A stretch of 64,000 bases of DNA from Mesorhizobium sp. BR1-1-16 (GTDB taxonomy: Bacteria; Pseudomonadota; Alphaproteobacteria; Rhizobiales; Kaistiaceae). Every line of letters begins with the position of its first letter. Positions within the stretch are counted from its first letter, which is position 1. The stretch is taken from positions 18,058 through 82,057 of the forward strand of contig NZ_JAIUIE010000015.1 in NCBI RefSeq assembly GCF_020165495.1. The letters are read 5' to 3'. The position numbers and the translations under genes were made by a program. Below are positions 17,553-25,941 of this stretch, piece by piece. The notes beneath the pieces are model-generated. The model searched no databases, was not told where the DNA came from, and worked only from the letters and a program-made list of their open reading frames with translations.

Positions 17553-18023
17553 TCAGCGCGGCGCACGCGTCAGATGAAGCGAGCTGACGCCTGCGGCGAT
17601 GTTGAGCCCGGTCTGCGCCGAAACCGAAAGCGGCTGCAAAGCGATGCTGCCCTGACCGCCGCCAACGAGCACATTGGCGCCGAGGCCGACGCCTACGGTC
17701 GCCTGCGCCGTGGCGCCCGTATAGCGGCCGGAGAGGTCGCCGTGCCGGCGGGTCGGCTCGAACACAGTCCAGACGATGACGCTGTTGCGCGAGATACCGA
17801 CATCGAGCCCGAGGCGATCGATGCGGCCGGTATAGCGCTCGTTGCCGCGCTTCGAGCGGAAATCGCATTCGACGTTTCGGCGCGAGCCGAAGATCATGCC
17901 CATGCCGGAAGCGACGTGGCAGGTCAGCGTGCCGGTGCGGACCGCCGCGTCGGCGGGCCCGGCGAAGGGCAGGGTGGCGGCGAAGAGACTGGCGGCGGCG
18001 ATCAGAAGGGCGGGGGTCTTCAT
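17553..18023 (-). CDS. DUF992 exported protein
   Basis: 156 residues with a signal peptide (ALLIAAASLFAATLPFAGPADA). The whole mature part follows the DUF992 pattern known from rhizobial and related genomes: GTLTCHVASGMGMIFGSRRNVECDF, a YTGRIDRLGLDVGIS block, VGVGLGANVLVGG, and IALQPLSVSAQTGLNIAAGV. Two cysteines (in LTCHV and VECDF) are placed to form a disulphide. The function of the family is unknown; a beta-rich periplasmic or cell-surface protein is likely. The 275 bases after it (17278-17552) hold nothing I can support. Confidence 0.85.
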   Translation of the reverse strand: MKTPALLIAAASLFAATLPFAGPADAAVRTGTLTCHVASGMGMIFGSRRNVECDFRSKRGNERYTGRIDRLGLDVGISRNSVIVWTVFEPTRRHGDLSGRYTGATAQATVGVGLGANVLVGGGQGSIALQPLSVSAQTGLNIAAGVSSLHLTRAPR

Positions 18024-18093
18024 GGAGAGGTCCTCGATCGGTGGAACTGGTTCGGCGTCAACGATCTACTTGTGACGCCGGTTCCCCTATCGC

Positions 18094-20328
18094 TCAGCGC
18101 TGCGCCCATTCCGCGTCGCTGACATCCACCCCTGCGCGCTGGCAGACTTGGAGCATCTCCTCGGCCGGCGTCGTCGCAAACCACTCGATCATGCGGGCGA
18201 GCGGTGTGCCACCGCCAGGCGCGGTGGCTGCGATCTCCGCCCAGAGCTGCGCGAACCATGGCGTGGTCGCATCGCCGCGGGCCGCGCCATGGCGCGCATA
18301 GAACAGGATCGGCAGCATGTCGGAGCGGCGCGCATCCTCATGCATCAGCAGGTAATAGCGCGTATCGAAGAAGGGCGATGGATCGCGATACTCGAAGACG
18401 CCGTAGCGCAGATAATGCCGCATCGGGCCACCGCGCGTCGTCTTCGCCTCCGGGTTCTGCTCGGCATACCAGTTGGGAAAGAAAAGCCCGGTCTGCTTCA
18501 CCAGGACCATGTCGCGCCGCATGCTCAGAGAGCGCTGCCATTTCGAGACCAAGCTGCGCGCCCGCACGGTGCTGTAGCGCGGCTTGCCGAGCGCCTCGCC
18601 TTCGAGATGCTCGCGCAGTTCCGCATGGATCCGCTCGGCAGCCTCGGCATTGCCGTAGCGGCCGAGCACCGCCTTCCATTCGTCATAGGTTTCGCGACGC
18701 TTGGTCCAGGAGAGGCCGCCGCTCGCATAGATCGCGATCAGCGCGCCGCTGTGATGGACACTCGCCCCGTTCTGGCGCAGTCGGTACAGGAATTCGTGAT
18801 CGGCGACGATGCGATAGTTCGTGTCATAGCCCTGCTCGGCCAGCAGCGCGCGCCGCGTCAGCGTCGCCTGGTGGCAGGGTACACCCGCCAGCCATCGGGC
18901 ATCGATCGCGCCATCCTTGAGGCGCCGCCAGGTCAGCTCGAAATCGGCGGCGCGGCGCAGCACATCGCCCTGTTCCGAGCGGTAGAGATGATGGCCGATG
19001 ATGAAATCGGGCGTCTCGCCGGCCGTGAAACTTTCCATCGCCTCGGCGAGGGCCGTATCGCTGGCGAAGAAGTCGCCGGCATTCATGAAGAGAATGTAGT
19101 CTCCGCTGGCGAGCCGCGCGGCCTTGTTCATCGCGAAATAGGGACCGTCATCCGCTTCGCTGACCAAGGCATCGATCCGGTCGCGATAGCGCTCGATGAT
19201 CGCCCCGGTCCCATCGCTCGAGGCGCCGTCGACCACGACGAGTTCGATATTCGGATAAGTCTGCGCCAGAATATTGGTGAGCGTCGCGTCCAGCGTCGCC
19301 TCGGCATTGAGGGTCACGACCGCGACGCTGACCCGCCGGCCGCTCGTGGCGGCCGCCTGTTGCGGCGCTGCATGGGTGACCGCCCCGTTGCCGGTGCCGC
19401 CACCCGCCATGCCGTCGGTGCCAAGGACGAAGGCCTGGACGCGGTCGAGCGCTTCCGTCCAGCGGCGACGGCCAAGCTGTGCGCTCTCGCGCGCCTTTTG
19501 GCCGAGCCTCGCGGCATCGCTGAAATCGAGCGCTTTTGGCGCCCCGAGCGGCCAGAGCAGGCCGTTGACGCCGTCGGTGATGTATTCGTTCATGGTGGGC
19601 TGGTCGGCCGCGATCACCGCCATCCCGCGGCACATCGCTTCGATGAAGGAGAAGCCGATGCCTTCCTGGGCACGCGGCGCGAAATAGACATTGTGCCTGC
19701 CGAGCAGGGCTTGCAGTTCATCGGCATTCTCGAACCAGGACGAGACGGTCAGCCGGCCATCGGTGCTCGCCGCCACGGGATCGTCCGCCGCCTCGCCGGG
19801 ATCATCGGCGCTGTGGACATGCAGACGCTCGAACGGAGCCGAACCGATCAACTTGTGGATGTCGCGCCAGCGGATTGCCGAGGTGCGCTTCCAGAAGAAG
19901 CCGCGCAGGGCCGAAAAGTCCTCGACGGGCGCAAAGGCCGCAGGATCTGGCCAATATTGCGCGTAGAGCGATGTTAGGCCGGCATGGCCGACAATCCGAT
20001 GCAACTCGTGGCAGAAGGAGAGAACCCGCGCGCCGGCAAGGCGCCGCCAGTCCCCTGCGCTGAGCAGATCGGCGCCGTCCCACATCGGAACATAGACGAC
20101 ATTGGTCGCGCCGTGGCGCAGCAGCCGCTCGACCGGTTGCTCGACCTGCCAGACGATGACGCGATCATATCCGCCCGCCAGGATCGGGCCGATATCGAGC
20201 GGGCGGCGGTCCTGCCAGGAATTGTCCCAGAAGCGGTCGACCTGATGGCCGTCCAGAACTTCGCGGACGAAGAAATCCGTCGACTTCGTCTTCTGGTGAT
20301 AGGAGTGATCGACGAATGCAATCTTCAT
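18094..20328 (-). CDS. Bifunctional GT4-GT2 glycosyltransferase
   Basis: 744 residues. Residues 1-310 are a GT-B/GT4-like module ending in YFAPRAQEGIGFSFIEAMCRGMAVIAAD (the donor-binding E-x7-E region). Residues about 330-560 are a GT2 GT-A module: VSVAVVTLNAEATLDATL, ILAQTYPNIELVVVDGASSDG, then DGPYFAMNKAARLASGDYILFMNAGD, where a DxD-like element reads NAGD. The last 150 residues include a DPSPFFDTRYYLLMHEDARR segment of the kind found at the C-terminus of rhamnan and capsule glycosyltransferases. Start overlaps the stop of the next GT2 gene by 4 bases. Two activities in one chain suggest sequential sugar additions to one glycan. Confidence 0.83.
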   Translation of the reverse strand: MKIAFVDHSYHQKTKSTDFFVREVLDGHQVDRFWDNSWQDRRPLDIGPILAGGYDRVIVWQVEQPVERLLRHGATNVVYVPMWDGADLLSAGDWRRLAGARVLSFCHELHRIVGHAGLTSLYAQYWPDPAAFAPVEDFSALRGFFWKRTSAIRWRDIHKLIGSAPFERLHVHSADDPGEAADDPVAASTDGRLTVSSWFENADELQALLGRHNVYFAPRAQEGIGFSFIEAMCRGMAVIAADQPTMNEYITDGVNGLLWPLGAPKALDFSDAARLGQKARESAQLGRRRWTEALDRVQAFVLGTDGMAGGGTGNGAVTHAAPQQAAATSGRRVSVAVVTLNAEATLDATLTNILAQTYPNIELVVVDGASSDGTGAIIERYRDRIDALVSEADDGPYFAMNKAARLASGDYILFMNAGDFFASDTALAEAMESFTAGETPDFIIGHHLYRSEQGDVLRRAADFELTWRRLKDGAIDARWLAGVPCHQATLTRRALLAEQGYDTNYRIVADHEFLYRLRQNGASVHHSGALIAIYASGGLSWTKRRETYDEWKAVLGRYGNAEAAERIHAELREHLEGEALGKPRYSTVRARSLVSKWQRSLSMRRDMVLVKQTGLFFPNWYAEQNPEAKTTRGGPMRHYLRYGVFEYRDPSPFFDTRYYLLMHEDARRSDMLPILFYARHGAARGDATTPWFAQLWAEIAATAPGGGTPLARMIEWFATTPAEEMLQVCQRAGVDVSDAEWAQR

Positions 20329-21902
20329 CGATGGATCGCCGCATCTTTCAGGCGAAGGAGATTGATCTCGGCGCGCGCGGAGCGGAGCTGGTCGCGGAGG
20401 CGCGACGCCTTGGCGCGATCGGCTTCGATCTCGGCCTCGAGCGCGGCCATGGCGCCATAGAGGCCGCCTTCACCGGGTCGTCCGACCGGCGAGCCGCTGC
20501 CATCACCAAGAAAGCGGCCAAGCCCGCCCCAGCCGCTGCGGCCAAGCGTGGCAGCCGCCGCCTCGGCGAGATCTTCCTCGCGCACGGCCGGTAGCGTATC
20601 CGTCTCGGGCTCGGCGGAGAGTTCGAGATGCATGCCGGCGACGAGGAGGAAATGCTCGCGAGGATCCTTGGGGCGACGGTCGCTTTCGACCTCGAAGTAG
20701 ACATGGCCCTTCGGAAGCGCCACGGGAATGCGCAGCACGATGTTGCGGCGATGGCCGGAAATCTCGATCGCCTCCTCGAACACTGTCTCCCCAGCCGAGC
20801 GGATCGTCAGGCGGTTGTTCTGCTGCCAGTTGCGGCATTCGATGACGAGCGTGTAGCGCCCGGCGGCCGGAACTTTGGATGAAAGCAGCATCAGCGGCTG
20901 GTTCATCCAGATCACGCCGGCCGGCAGATGCAATTCCGGATGGGCGCCGATCGGCGCGCTGGCGCCGGCCAGGACTTCGAGCGGCACAGTCGGGAAAGCG
21001 ACCCCGCCGGCATGGATCATCGGCGCCAGCAGCGGGCTGCCGAAATCCGGCACGAAGCGCCAGGCCTTCTGTTCGGGGCTGTACTGGGCGACGCTGCGCT
21101 TCTGGCGGCGGGCGCCGTTCTCCGGCGGCAAGGGCGTCGCGCCGGGCGCCTTTTCGGGCGGCAGGCGGTCGATCTCGCCATAATAGCGATCCATCGATTC
21201 AGACAGTTGGCCCGGCCGGCGCCGATGAAAGCCGAGCAGCGTATCGACGGTGGTCAGCGGGGCATGGCGGGCAAGGCGGCGCCAGAGATCCCAGTCGCCG
21301 GCGAGGCGGAAGCCCTCGTCGAGGCCGCCGGCCTTGTCCCAGAGCGCGGTCGTCCAGAATGTGCCTTCCTGCATGACGAAGGCCCCGCTGCGGCCGTCGT
21401 AATCTCCCGCGACGAGCTTCGTGCGCTCAAAGGCAATCGGCGATTCGACCCCGAGAGTGGCGCCGCGATCGTTGATCAGCGAGACTCGCGAGGTGATGAA
21501 TTCGATCTCAGGCAGATCGGTCATCAGCGCGCGGATCGTCGCGAAGGCGCCGGGCGCGAGGCGATCGTCGGAATTGATCCAGCCCATGACTGAAGGCGTA
21601 TCGGCGCCGCCTTCGCGTGCCGCGGCGAAGGCGCGGTTGATGGCCTGATACATGCCGCCGTCCTTGGAGACGGTGAAGGAGAAGGCAATCCCGCGGCAGC
21701 GGACGGGCAGGGCGCCTGAAGCGAGGCGGGCCTGCCAGGCCTCGATGATCGCCAGAGTGCCATCCTTCGAACCGCCGTCCTGAACGTGATAGCGGATCGA
21801 AAAATCGCCGGCCTGGGTGACAACCGAGGCGATCGTCTCGTCGAGGAAGTCTTCCGAGTTCAACGTCGGCGTGACGATGGTGAAGAGTTCGCTGGAGCTC
21901 AT
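20325..21902 (-). CDS. Glycosyltransferase family 2 protein with C-terminal accessory domain
   Basis: 525 residues. GT2 start FTIVTPTLNSEDFLDETIASVV, then YHVQDGGSKDGTLAIIE (the DGGSxDGT donor motif), SKDGGMYQAINRAFAAA and WINSDDRLAPGAF, where NSDD is the metal-binding DxD-type site. Residues about 290-460 form a beta-rich accessory segment (VIWMNQPLMLLSSKVPAAGRYTLVIECR) like carbohydrate-binding domains; the tail is coiled coil (ALEAEIEADRAKASRLRDQL). Upstream partner of the GT4-GT2 fusion, with which it overlaps 4 bases. Probably surface-glycan assembly. Confidence 0.85.
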   Translation of the reverse strand: MSSSELFTIVTPTLNSEDFLDETIASVVTQAGDFSIRYHVQDGGSKDGTLAIIEAWQARLASGALPVRCRGIAFSFTVSKDGGMYQAINRAFAAAREGGADTPSVMGWINSDDRLAPGAFATIRALMTDLPEIEFITSRVSLINDRGATLGVESPIAFERTKLVAGDYDGRSGAFVMQEGTFWTTALWDKAGGLDEGFRLAGDWDLWRRLARHAPLTTVDTLLGFHRRRPGQLSESMDRYYGEIDRLPPEKAPGATPLPPENGARRQKRSVAQYSPEQKAWRFVPDFGSPLLAPMIHAGGVAFPTVPLEVLAGASAPIGAHPELHLPAGVIWMNQPLMLLSSKVPAAGRYTLVIECRNWQQNNRLTIRSAGETVFEEAIEISGHRRNIVLRIPVALPKGHVYFEVESDRRPKDPREHFLLVAGMHLELSAEPETDTLPAVREEDLAEAAAATLGRSGWGGLGRFLGDGSGSPVGRPGEGGLYGAMAALEAEIEADRAKASRLRDQLRSARAEINLLRLKDAAIHR

Positions 21903-21989
21903 GCGGCTTTCGCTCTGGTCGGCGTGGTACCGACGGAGAGCGAGCCTATATCATCGGCGCCGCGCGCCATGCAACGCAGCGCCGTCATC

Positions 21990-22790
21990 TCAAAGCTTCG
22001 TCAGCCATTCATGCTCGGGCGCATTGTGGAACTTCCAAGTCCGCTTCGGCCCGGCCATCACGTTGAGATAATAGAGATCATAGCCATGGATGGTCGCGCA
22101 GGGATGGTAGCCCTTCGGCACCAGCGTCACCACGCCGTCCTCGACCAGGAGGGTCTCGTCGAGCGAGCGATCGTCGGTGTAGACGCGCTGGAAAGCGAAG
22201 CCCTGCGGCGGGTTCAAGCGGTGATAGTAGGTTTCCTCGAGCGCGGATTCGTGCGGCAGGTTGTCCTGATCATGCTTGTGCGGGGGATAGGACGAGGTAT
22301 GGCCGCCGGGCGTGATGACTTCCACGACGAGAAGAGAATCCGCCAATGCCGTCTCGGGCAGGATATTGGTGACGTAGCGGACATTGGTGCCCTTGCCGCG
22401 CACTTCCTGTCCGACATCATCTGGAGAAATCCGCCGCGCCGGCAGCCCGCCATTCAGCGACGGCGCCGAGCAGACGGCGAGCGTCACGGCCGTTTCCGCC
22501 GTTGCTTTCCATTCGGAACCGCCCGGAACATACACCGAATCCGGCTTGCCCTCGAAGGGTGACATGCGCGTCCCGACGGATCCGAAATCCTGGCCGCCGG
22601 CCTCGATCCGCGCCGTGCCGGAGATTAGGACGAGGCAGACCTCGCGATCGTCCGTCTGGTGATGCGCGCTTTCGCCGGGCGCGAGGTGATGGAGATCGAA
22701 GCCGACATAGGTCCAGCCCGCCAGCTCCGGCGTCACATTGATGGTCCAGCCTTCGTTGCCGGACGGCTTTACCAGGAGATCGGACTTCAT
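21990..22790 (-). CDS. iolB: 5-deoxy-glucuronate isomerase
   Basis: 266 residues, the usual IolB length. Isomerises 5-deoxy-D-glucuronate to 2-deoxy-5-keto-D-gluconate, the third step after inositol oxidation and dehydration. Bicupin fold: GWTYVGFDLHHLAPGESAHHQTDDREVCLVLISGTARI in the first half; PPHKHDQDNLPHESALEETYYHRLNPPQGFAFQRVY in the second, with the His/Glu metal ligands (HKHD, EETYYH). Sits 34 bases after iolE on the same strand, last gene of iolC-iolD-iolE-iolB. Confidence 0.95.
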   Translation of the reverse strand: MKSDLLVKPSGNEGWTINVTPELAGWTYVGFDLHHLAPGESAHHQTDDREVCLVLISGTARIEAGGQDFGSVGTRMSPFEGKPDSVYVPGGSEWKATAETAVTLAVCSAPSLNGGLPARRISPDDVGQEVRGKGTNVRYVTNILPETALADSLLVVEVITPGGHTSSYPPHKHDQDNLPHESALEETYYHRLNPPQGFAFQRVYTDDRSLDETLLVEDGVVTLVPKGYHPCATIHGYDLYYLNVMAGPKRTWKFHNAPEHEWLTKL

Positions 22791-22824
22791 CGGGTTTCCT
22801 CCCTTGCGCGCTCGCGAGGCCGCT

Positions 22825-23712
22825 TCAGCGCTTCCAGCCTGCCTCGGCCATGAAGCGGGACAAATTGTCGAAGCCCATCTTCACATACTGGGCCGGCGGT
22901 GCCTTGACCGGATCCTGCTCGGCCTCGATGACGACCCAGCCGGAATAATTGGGCAGCGCCTTGAACACCGAGACATAGTCGACAGAGCCGTCGCCGGGCA
23001 CCGTGTAGACACCGGCGAGCACTGAATCGAGGAACGACCAGTCGCCCTCGGCTGCCTTGGCCGCGACGTCGAGCCGGACATCCTTGGTATGGACATGGGC
23101 GATGCGGTCGCGATAGCGGCGCGCCACTTCAGCCGGATCGGCGCCGGCCCAGGTCAGGTGGCCGGTATCGAGCAGCAGCTTCACGGCCGGTCCCGTCGAG
23201 GCCATCATCCGGTCGATCTCGTCCTCGGTCTGGATCACCGTGCCCATATGGTGGTGATAGACGAGCGTCAGACCGTCCTCTTCAGCCAGGAAGTCGGCGA
23301 ATTTCGTCAGGCCAGTGTTGAAATGGGCCCATTCCGTCTCGCTCATCTCGGGACGCGAGGAGAGCGGCGCCGACTTCGTGCCGTGCACCGTCCGCGTGCA
23401 TTCAGCTGCGATCAGCACCTTGCATCCGAAGGCCTTCAGGAGGTCGATATGCGGCCGAGCGGCGGCGAATTCGCTTTCGGCGTCGCGCTCGATCAGGAAG
23501 GTCGAGTACCAGCCGGAGACGAGGTCGAGGCCATGCGCGTCGAGGATCGGGCGGAGTTCAGCGGCCTTGCGCGGGAACTTGTTGCCAAGCTCCATGCCCT
23601 CGATGCCGATTGCCTTCGCCTCGGTCAGGCATTGCTCGAGCGGAATGTCGCCGCCGATCTCCTGCATGTCGTCATTGGACCAGCAGATCGGGTTGGCGCC
23701 GATGCGGATCAT
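22825..23712 (-). CDS. iolE: Inosose (2-keto-myo-inositol) dehydratase
   Basis: 295 residues from the ATG at 23712, which has GGAGGA upstream; the frame runs on to 23811, but that extension is repeat sequence. A TIM-barrel of the xylose-isomerase-like family: IRIGANPICWSNDDMQEIGGDIPLEQCLTEA at the start is diagnostic for IolE; further ALGIEGMELG-type strand ends, GTKSAPLSSRP, YHHHMGTVIQTEDEIDRMM and LLDTGHLTWAG carry the metal ligands. Removes water from 2-keto-myo-inositol to give the diketone used by IolD. Confidence 0.95.
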   Translation of the reverse strand: MIRIGANPICWSNDDMQEIGGDIPLEQCLTEAKAIGIEGMELGNKFPRKAAELRPILDAHGLDLVSGWYSTFLIERDAESEFAAARPHIDLLKAFGCKVLIAAECTRTVHGTKSAPLSSRPEMSETEWAHFNTGLTKFADFLAEEDGLTLVYHHHMGTVIQTEDEIDRMMASTGPAVKLLLDTGHLTWAGADPAEVARRYRDRIAHVHTKDVRLDVAAKAAEGDWSFLDSVLAGVYTVPGDGSVDYVSVFKALPNYSGWVVIEAEQDPVKAPPAQYVKMGFDNLSRFMAEAGWKR

Positions 23713-23766
23713 GGTGGCTCGTCCTCCAAATGCCCGCTCGGGGCTGTGTCGCGTGTTCTCGCAGCT

Positions 23767-23865
23767 TGTCATTGCCGGGCTTGACCCGGCAATCCAGACT
23801 TGCTTCCGCATGTCACGAGCGGCAGCAAGTCAGCCTGGATTGCCGGGTCAAGCCCGGCAATGACA
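23767..23865. repeat. Intergenic palindromic repeat (TGTCATTGCCGGGC family)
   Basis: Arms TGTCATTGCCGGGC (from 23767) and GCCCGGCAATGACA (to 23865) are perfect inverted copies; inner parts TTGACCCGGCAATCCAG and CTGGATTGCCGGGTCAA also pair. About 100 bases, able to fold as one long hairpin in the iolE-iolD gap. Confidence 0.8.
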
Positions 23866-23911
23866 GAGTTTGAAGCTGGGCCCGGCAGCGGCAGCGCCCA
23901 AGCCGATATGA

Positions 23912-25759
23912 TCAATTCACGAAGCGCTGCGCCTTCAGTGCCGCCTCATAAGCCGCGCGGGCTGCATTGACGGTCGGTCGATCGCTCACTTCCGGCACTG
24001 CGACATCCCACCAGTGGCCACCGGCCTCGGTGGTGATGAGCGGGTCGGTGTCGATGACCAGGACGGTGGTGCGGGTGTTCGCCTTCGCTTCGGCGAGGCC
24101 GGCTTCGAGTTCTGCAATGGAGGCGACCTTCCTGGCGATCGCGCCGAGGCTCGCGGCATGGGCGGCGAAGTCGATCGCCGGCAGCACCTCGTGGCGCGTG
24201 TCGCGGAAGAGATTGTTGAAGTTGGCGCCGCCGGTGGCCATTTGCAGCCGGTTGATGCAGCCGAAGCCGGAATTGTCGAGCACGACGATGACGAGCTTGA
24301 GCCCCAGCATCACCGAGGTCGCGATTTCCGAATTCATCATGAGATAAGAGCCGTCGCCGAGCATGACGACGACCTCGTCCTGCGGCTTCGCCATCTTGGT
24401 GCCGAGGCCGCCGGCAATCTCGTAGCCCATGGTCGAGAAGCCGTAGTCGAGATGATAGGAACCGGGCGCGCCGGCCTGCCACAGCTTGTGCAGCTCTCCG
24501 GGCAGCCCGCCGGACGCACAGACGAGCGTCGCCTCGCTGCCGAGCACGCGGTTGACGGCGCCGATCACCTGGCCGTCGGACGGCAGTGGCGCATTGGTGG
24601 CGGCGGTTGCCTTGTCCGCGTCGGCGAACCAGGCCGTGCGGCCCTCGGTCGCCCGCCTGGTCCAGCTCTCCGGCGCGCGCCAGCCGCCGAGATCGGCGGC
24701 GAGATCCTTGAGACCCGCCAGCGCGTCGGCGACGAGCGGCAGCGCCCGATGCTTGGTCGCGTCGAACACCTGCGGATTGAGCCCGATGACGGTCTGGTGG
24801 CTGCTCTTGAACAGCGCCCAGGAACCGGTGGTGAAATCCTGCAGCCGCGATCCGACGGCGAGGATGACGTCGGCATCCTCGGCAAGCTGGTTGGAGGCCG
24901 AGGTGCCGGTGACGCCGATCGAGCCCATGTTGAGCGTATGAGCGGCGGGGAGGGACGACTTGCCCGCTTGCGTCTCCGAGACGGGAATGCCGAAGCGCTC
25001 GGCAAAGGCCTTCAGGGCGTCCGTCGCTTCCGAATAGAGCGTGCCGCCGCCCGAGACGATCAGCGGCCGTTCGGCGGCGCGCAGCGCTGCCACAGCGGCG
25101 GATAGCTCGTCTTCGGAGGGGCGCATGCGGCGCGGGGTCCAGACCCGCTCGTCGAAGAAGCTCACCGGATAATCGTAGGCTTCGGCCTGCACATCCTGGC
25201 AGAGCGCCAGCGTCACGGGACCGCATTCAGCCGGATCGGTGAGCACGGCCATGGCGCGGTGCAGCGCCGGGATGATCTGCTCCGGCCGCGTGATGCGATC
25301 GAAATAGCGCGACACCGGGCGGAAGCAATCATTGGCCGAAACCGTGCCGTCGCCGAAGTCCTCGACCTGCTGCAGGACCGGATCGGGCCGGCGATTGGCG
25401 AACACGTCGCCCGGCAGGAGCAGGACGGGCAGGCGGTTGACGTGAGCGAGCGCCGCGGCGGTGACCATATTGGTCGCGCCAGGTCCGATCGACGAGGTGA
25501 CCGCCATCATGCGGCGGCGGAAGCTCGCCTTGGCGAAAGCGACGGCGGCATGGGCCATCGCCTGCTCGTTATGGGCGCGGAAGGTCGGCAACTGGTCGCG
25601 GGCAGCATACAGCGCCTCGCCGAGACCGGCGACGTTGCCATGGCCGAAGATCGCCCAGACACCGGCGAAAAGCGGCACCTTGGCGCCGTCTATCTCGGTC
25701 ATCTGGCTGGCAAGGAAGCGGGTCAGCGCTTGCGCCATGGTGAGGCGGATCGTGGTCAT
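23912..25759 (-). CDS. iolD: 3D-(3,5/4)-trihydroxycyclohexane-1,2-dione acylhydrolase
   Basis: 615 residues from the ATG at 25759 (GAGGAAAC upstream); a longer frame up to 25975 overlaps iolC's end and a repeat and is not credible. ThDP-dependent enzyme family: N-terminal MTEIDGAKVPLFAGVWAIFGHGNVAGLGEAL is the IolD signature; ThDP-binding region GDGSYLMMNSEIATSVMLGLKLVIVVLDN (GDG…N) near 500-535; GPGATNMVTAAALAHVNRLPVLLLPG in the first domain. It opens the cyclohexanedione ring to 5-deoxy-D-glucuronate. Flanked on both sides by copies of the same palindromic repeat. Confidence 0.95.
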   Translation of the reverse strand: MTTIRLTMAQALTRFLASQMTEIDGAKVPLFAGVWAIFGHGNVAGLGEALYAARDQLPTFRAHNEQAMAHAAVAFAKASFRRRMMAVTSSIGPGATNMVTAAALAHVNRLPVLLLPGDVFANRRPDPVLQQVEDFGDGTVSANDCFRPVSRYFDRITRPEQIIPALHRAMAVLTDPAECGPVTLALCQDVQAEAYDYPVSFFDERVWTPRRMRPSEDELSAAVAALRAAERPLIVSGGGTLYSEATDALKAFAERFGIPVSETQAGKSSLPAAHTLNMGSIGVTGTSASNQLAEDADVILAVGSRLQDFTTGSWALFKSSHQTVIGLNPQVFDATKHRALPLVADALAGLKDLAADLGGWRAPESWTRRATEGRTAWFADADKATAATNAPLPSDGQVIGAVNRVLGSEATLVCASGGLPGELHKLWQAGAPGSYHLDYGFSTMGYEIAGGLGTKMAKPQDEVVVMLGDGSYLMMNSEIATSVMLGLKLVIVVLDNSGFGCINRLQMATGGANFNNLFRDTRHEVLPAIDFAAHAASLGAIARKVASIAELEAGLAEAKANTRTTVLVIDTDPLITTEAGGHWWDVAVPEVSDRPTVNAARAAYEAALKAQRFVN

Positions 25760-25810
25760 GGACTGGTTTCCTCGCATTCCCTCGTGACCGGGACGTCCCT
25801 GGATGCCCCG

Positions 25811-25919
25811 CCTGTTATTCTTGTGATTGCCGGACTTGACCCGGCAATCCAGCCTGTCTGCGTCAACCGGATCATTTCCCGCTGACCGGATTGCCGGGTC
25901 AAGTCCGACAATGACAGGC
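25811..25919. repeat. Intergenic palindromic repeat, diverged copy
   Basis: GATTGCCGGACTTGACCC… and its inverted counterpart …GGGTCAAGTCCGACAATGACAGG flank a roughly 30-base centre between iolC and iolD. Same family as 23767-23865, with several paired changes (GGACTT/AAGTCC) that keep the stem intact. Confidence 0.75.
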
Positions 25920-25941
25920 GCGCGGGAAACCTTCGATGGCG

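Noticed and set aside
17329..17868. 179-codon minus-strand frame overlapping the DUF992 gene in another frame
   Set aside because: DUF992 frame is conserved; the tail beyond it (17329-17550) has no motif.
18148..19977. 609-codon open frame on the plus strand opposite the GT4-GT2 gene
   Set aside because: It is the antisense shadow of a high-GC gene with strong family motifs; the translation is rich in Arg/Gly/Ala without any domain pattern.
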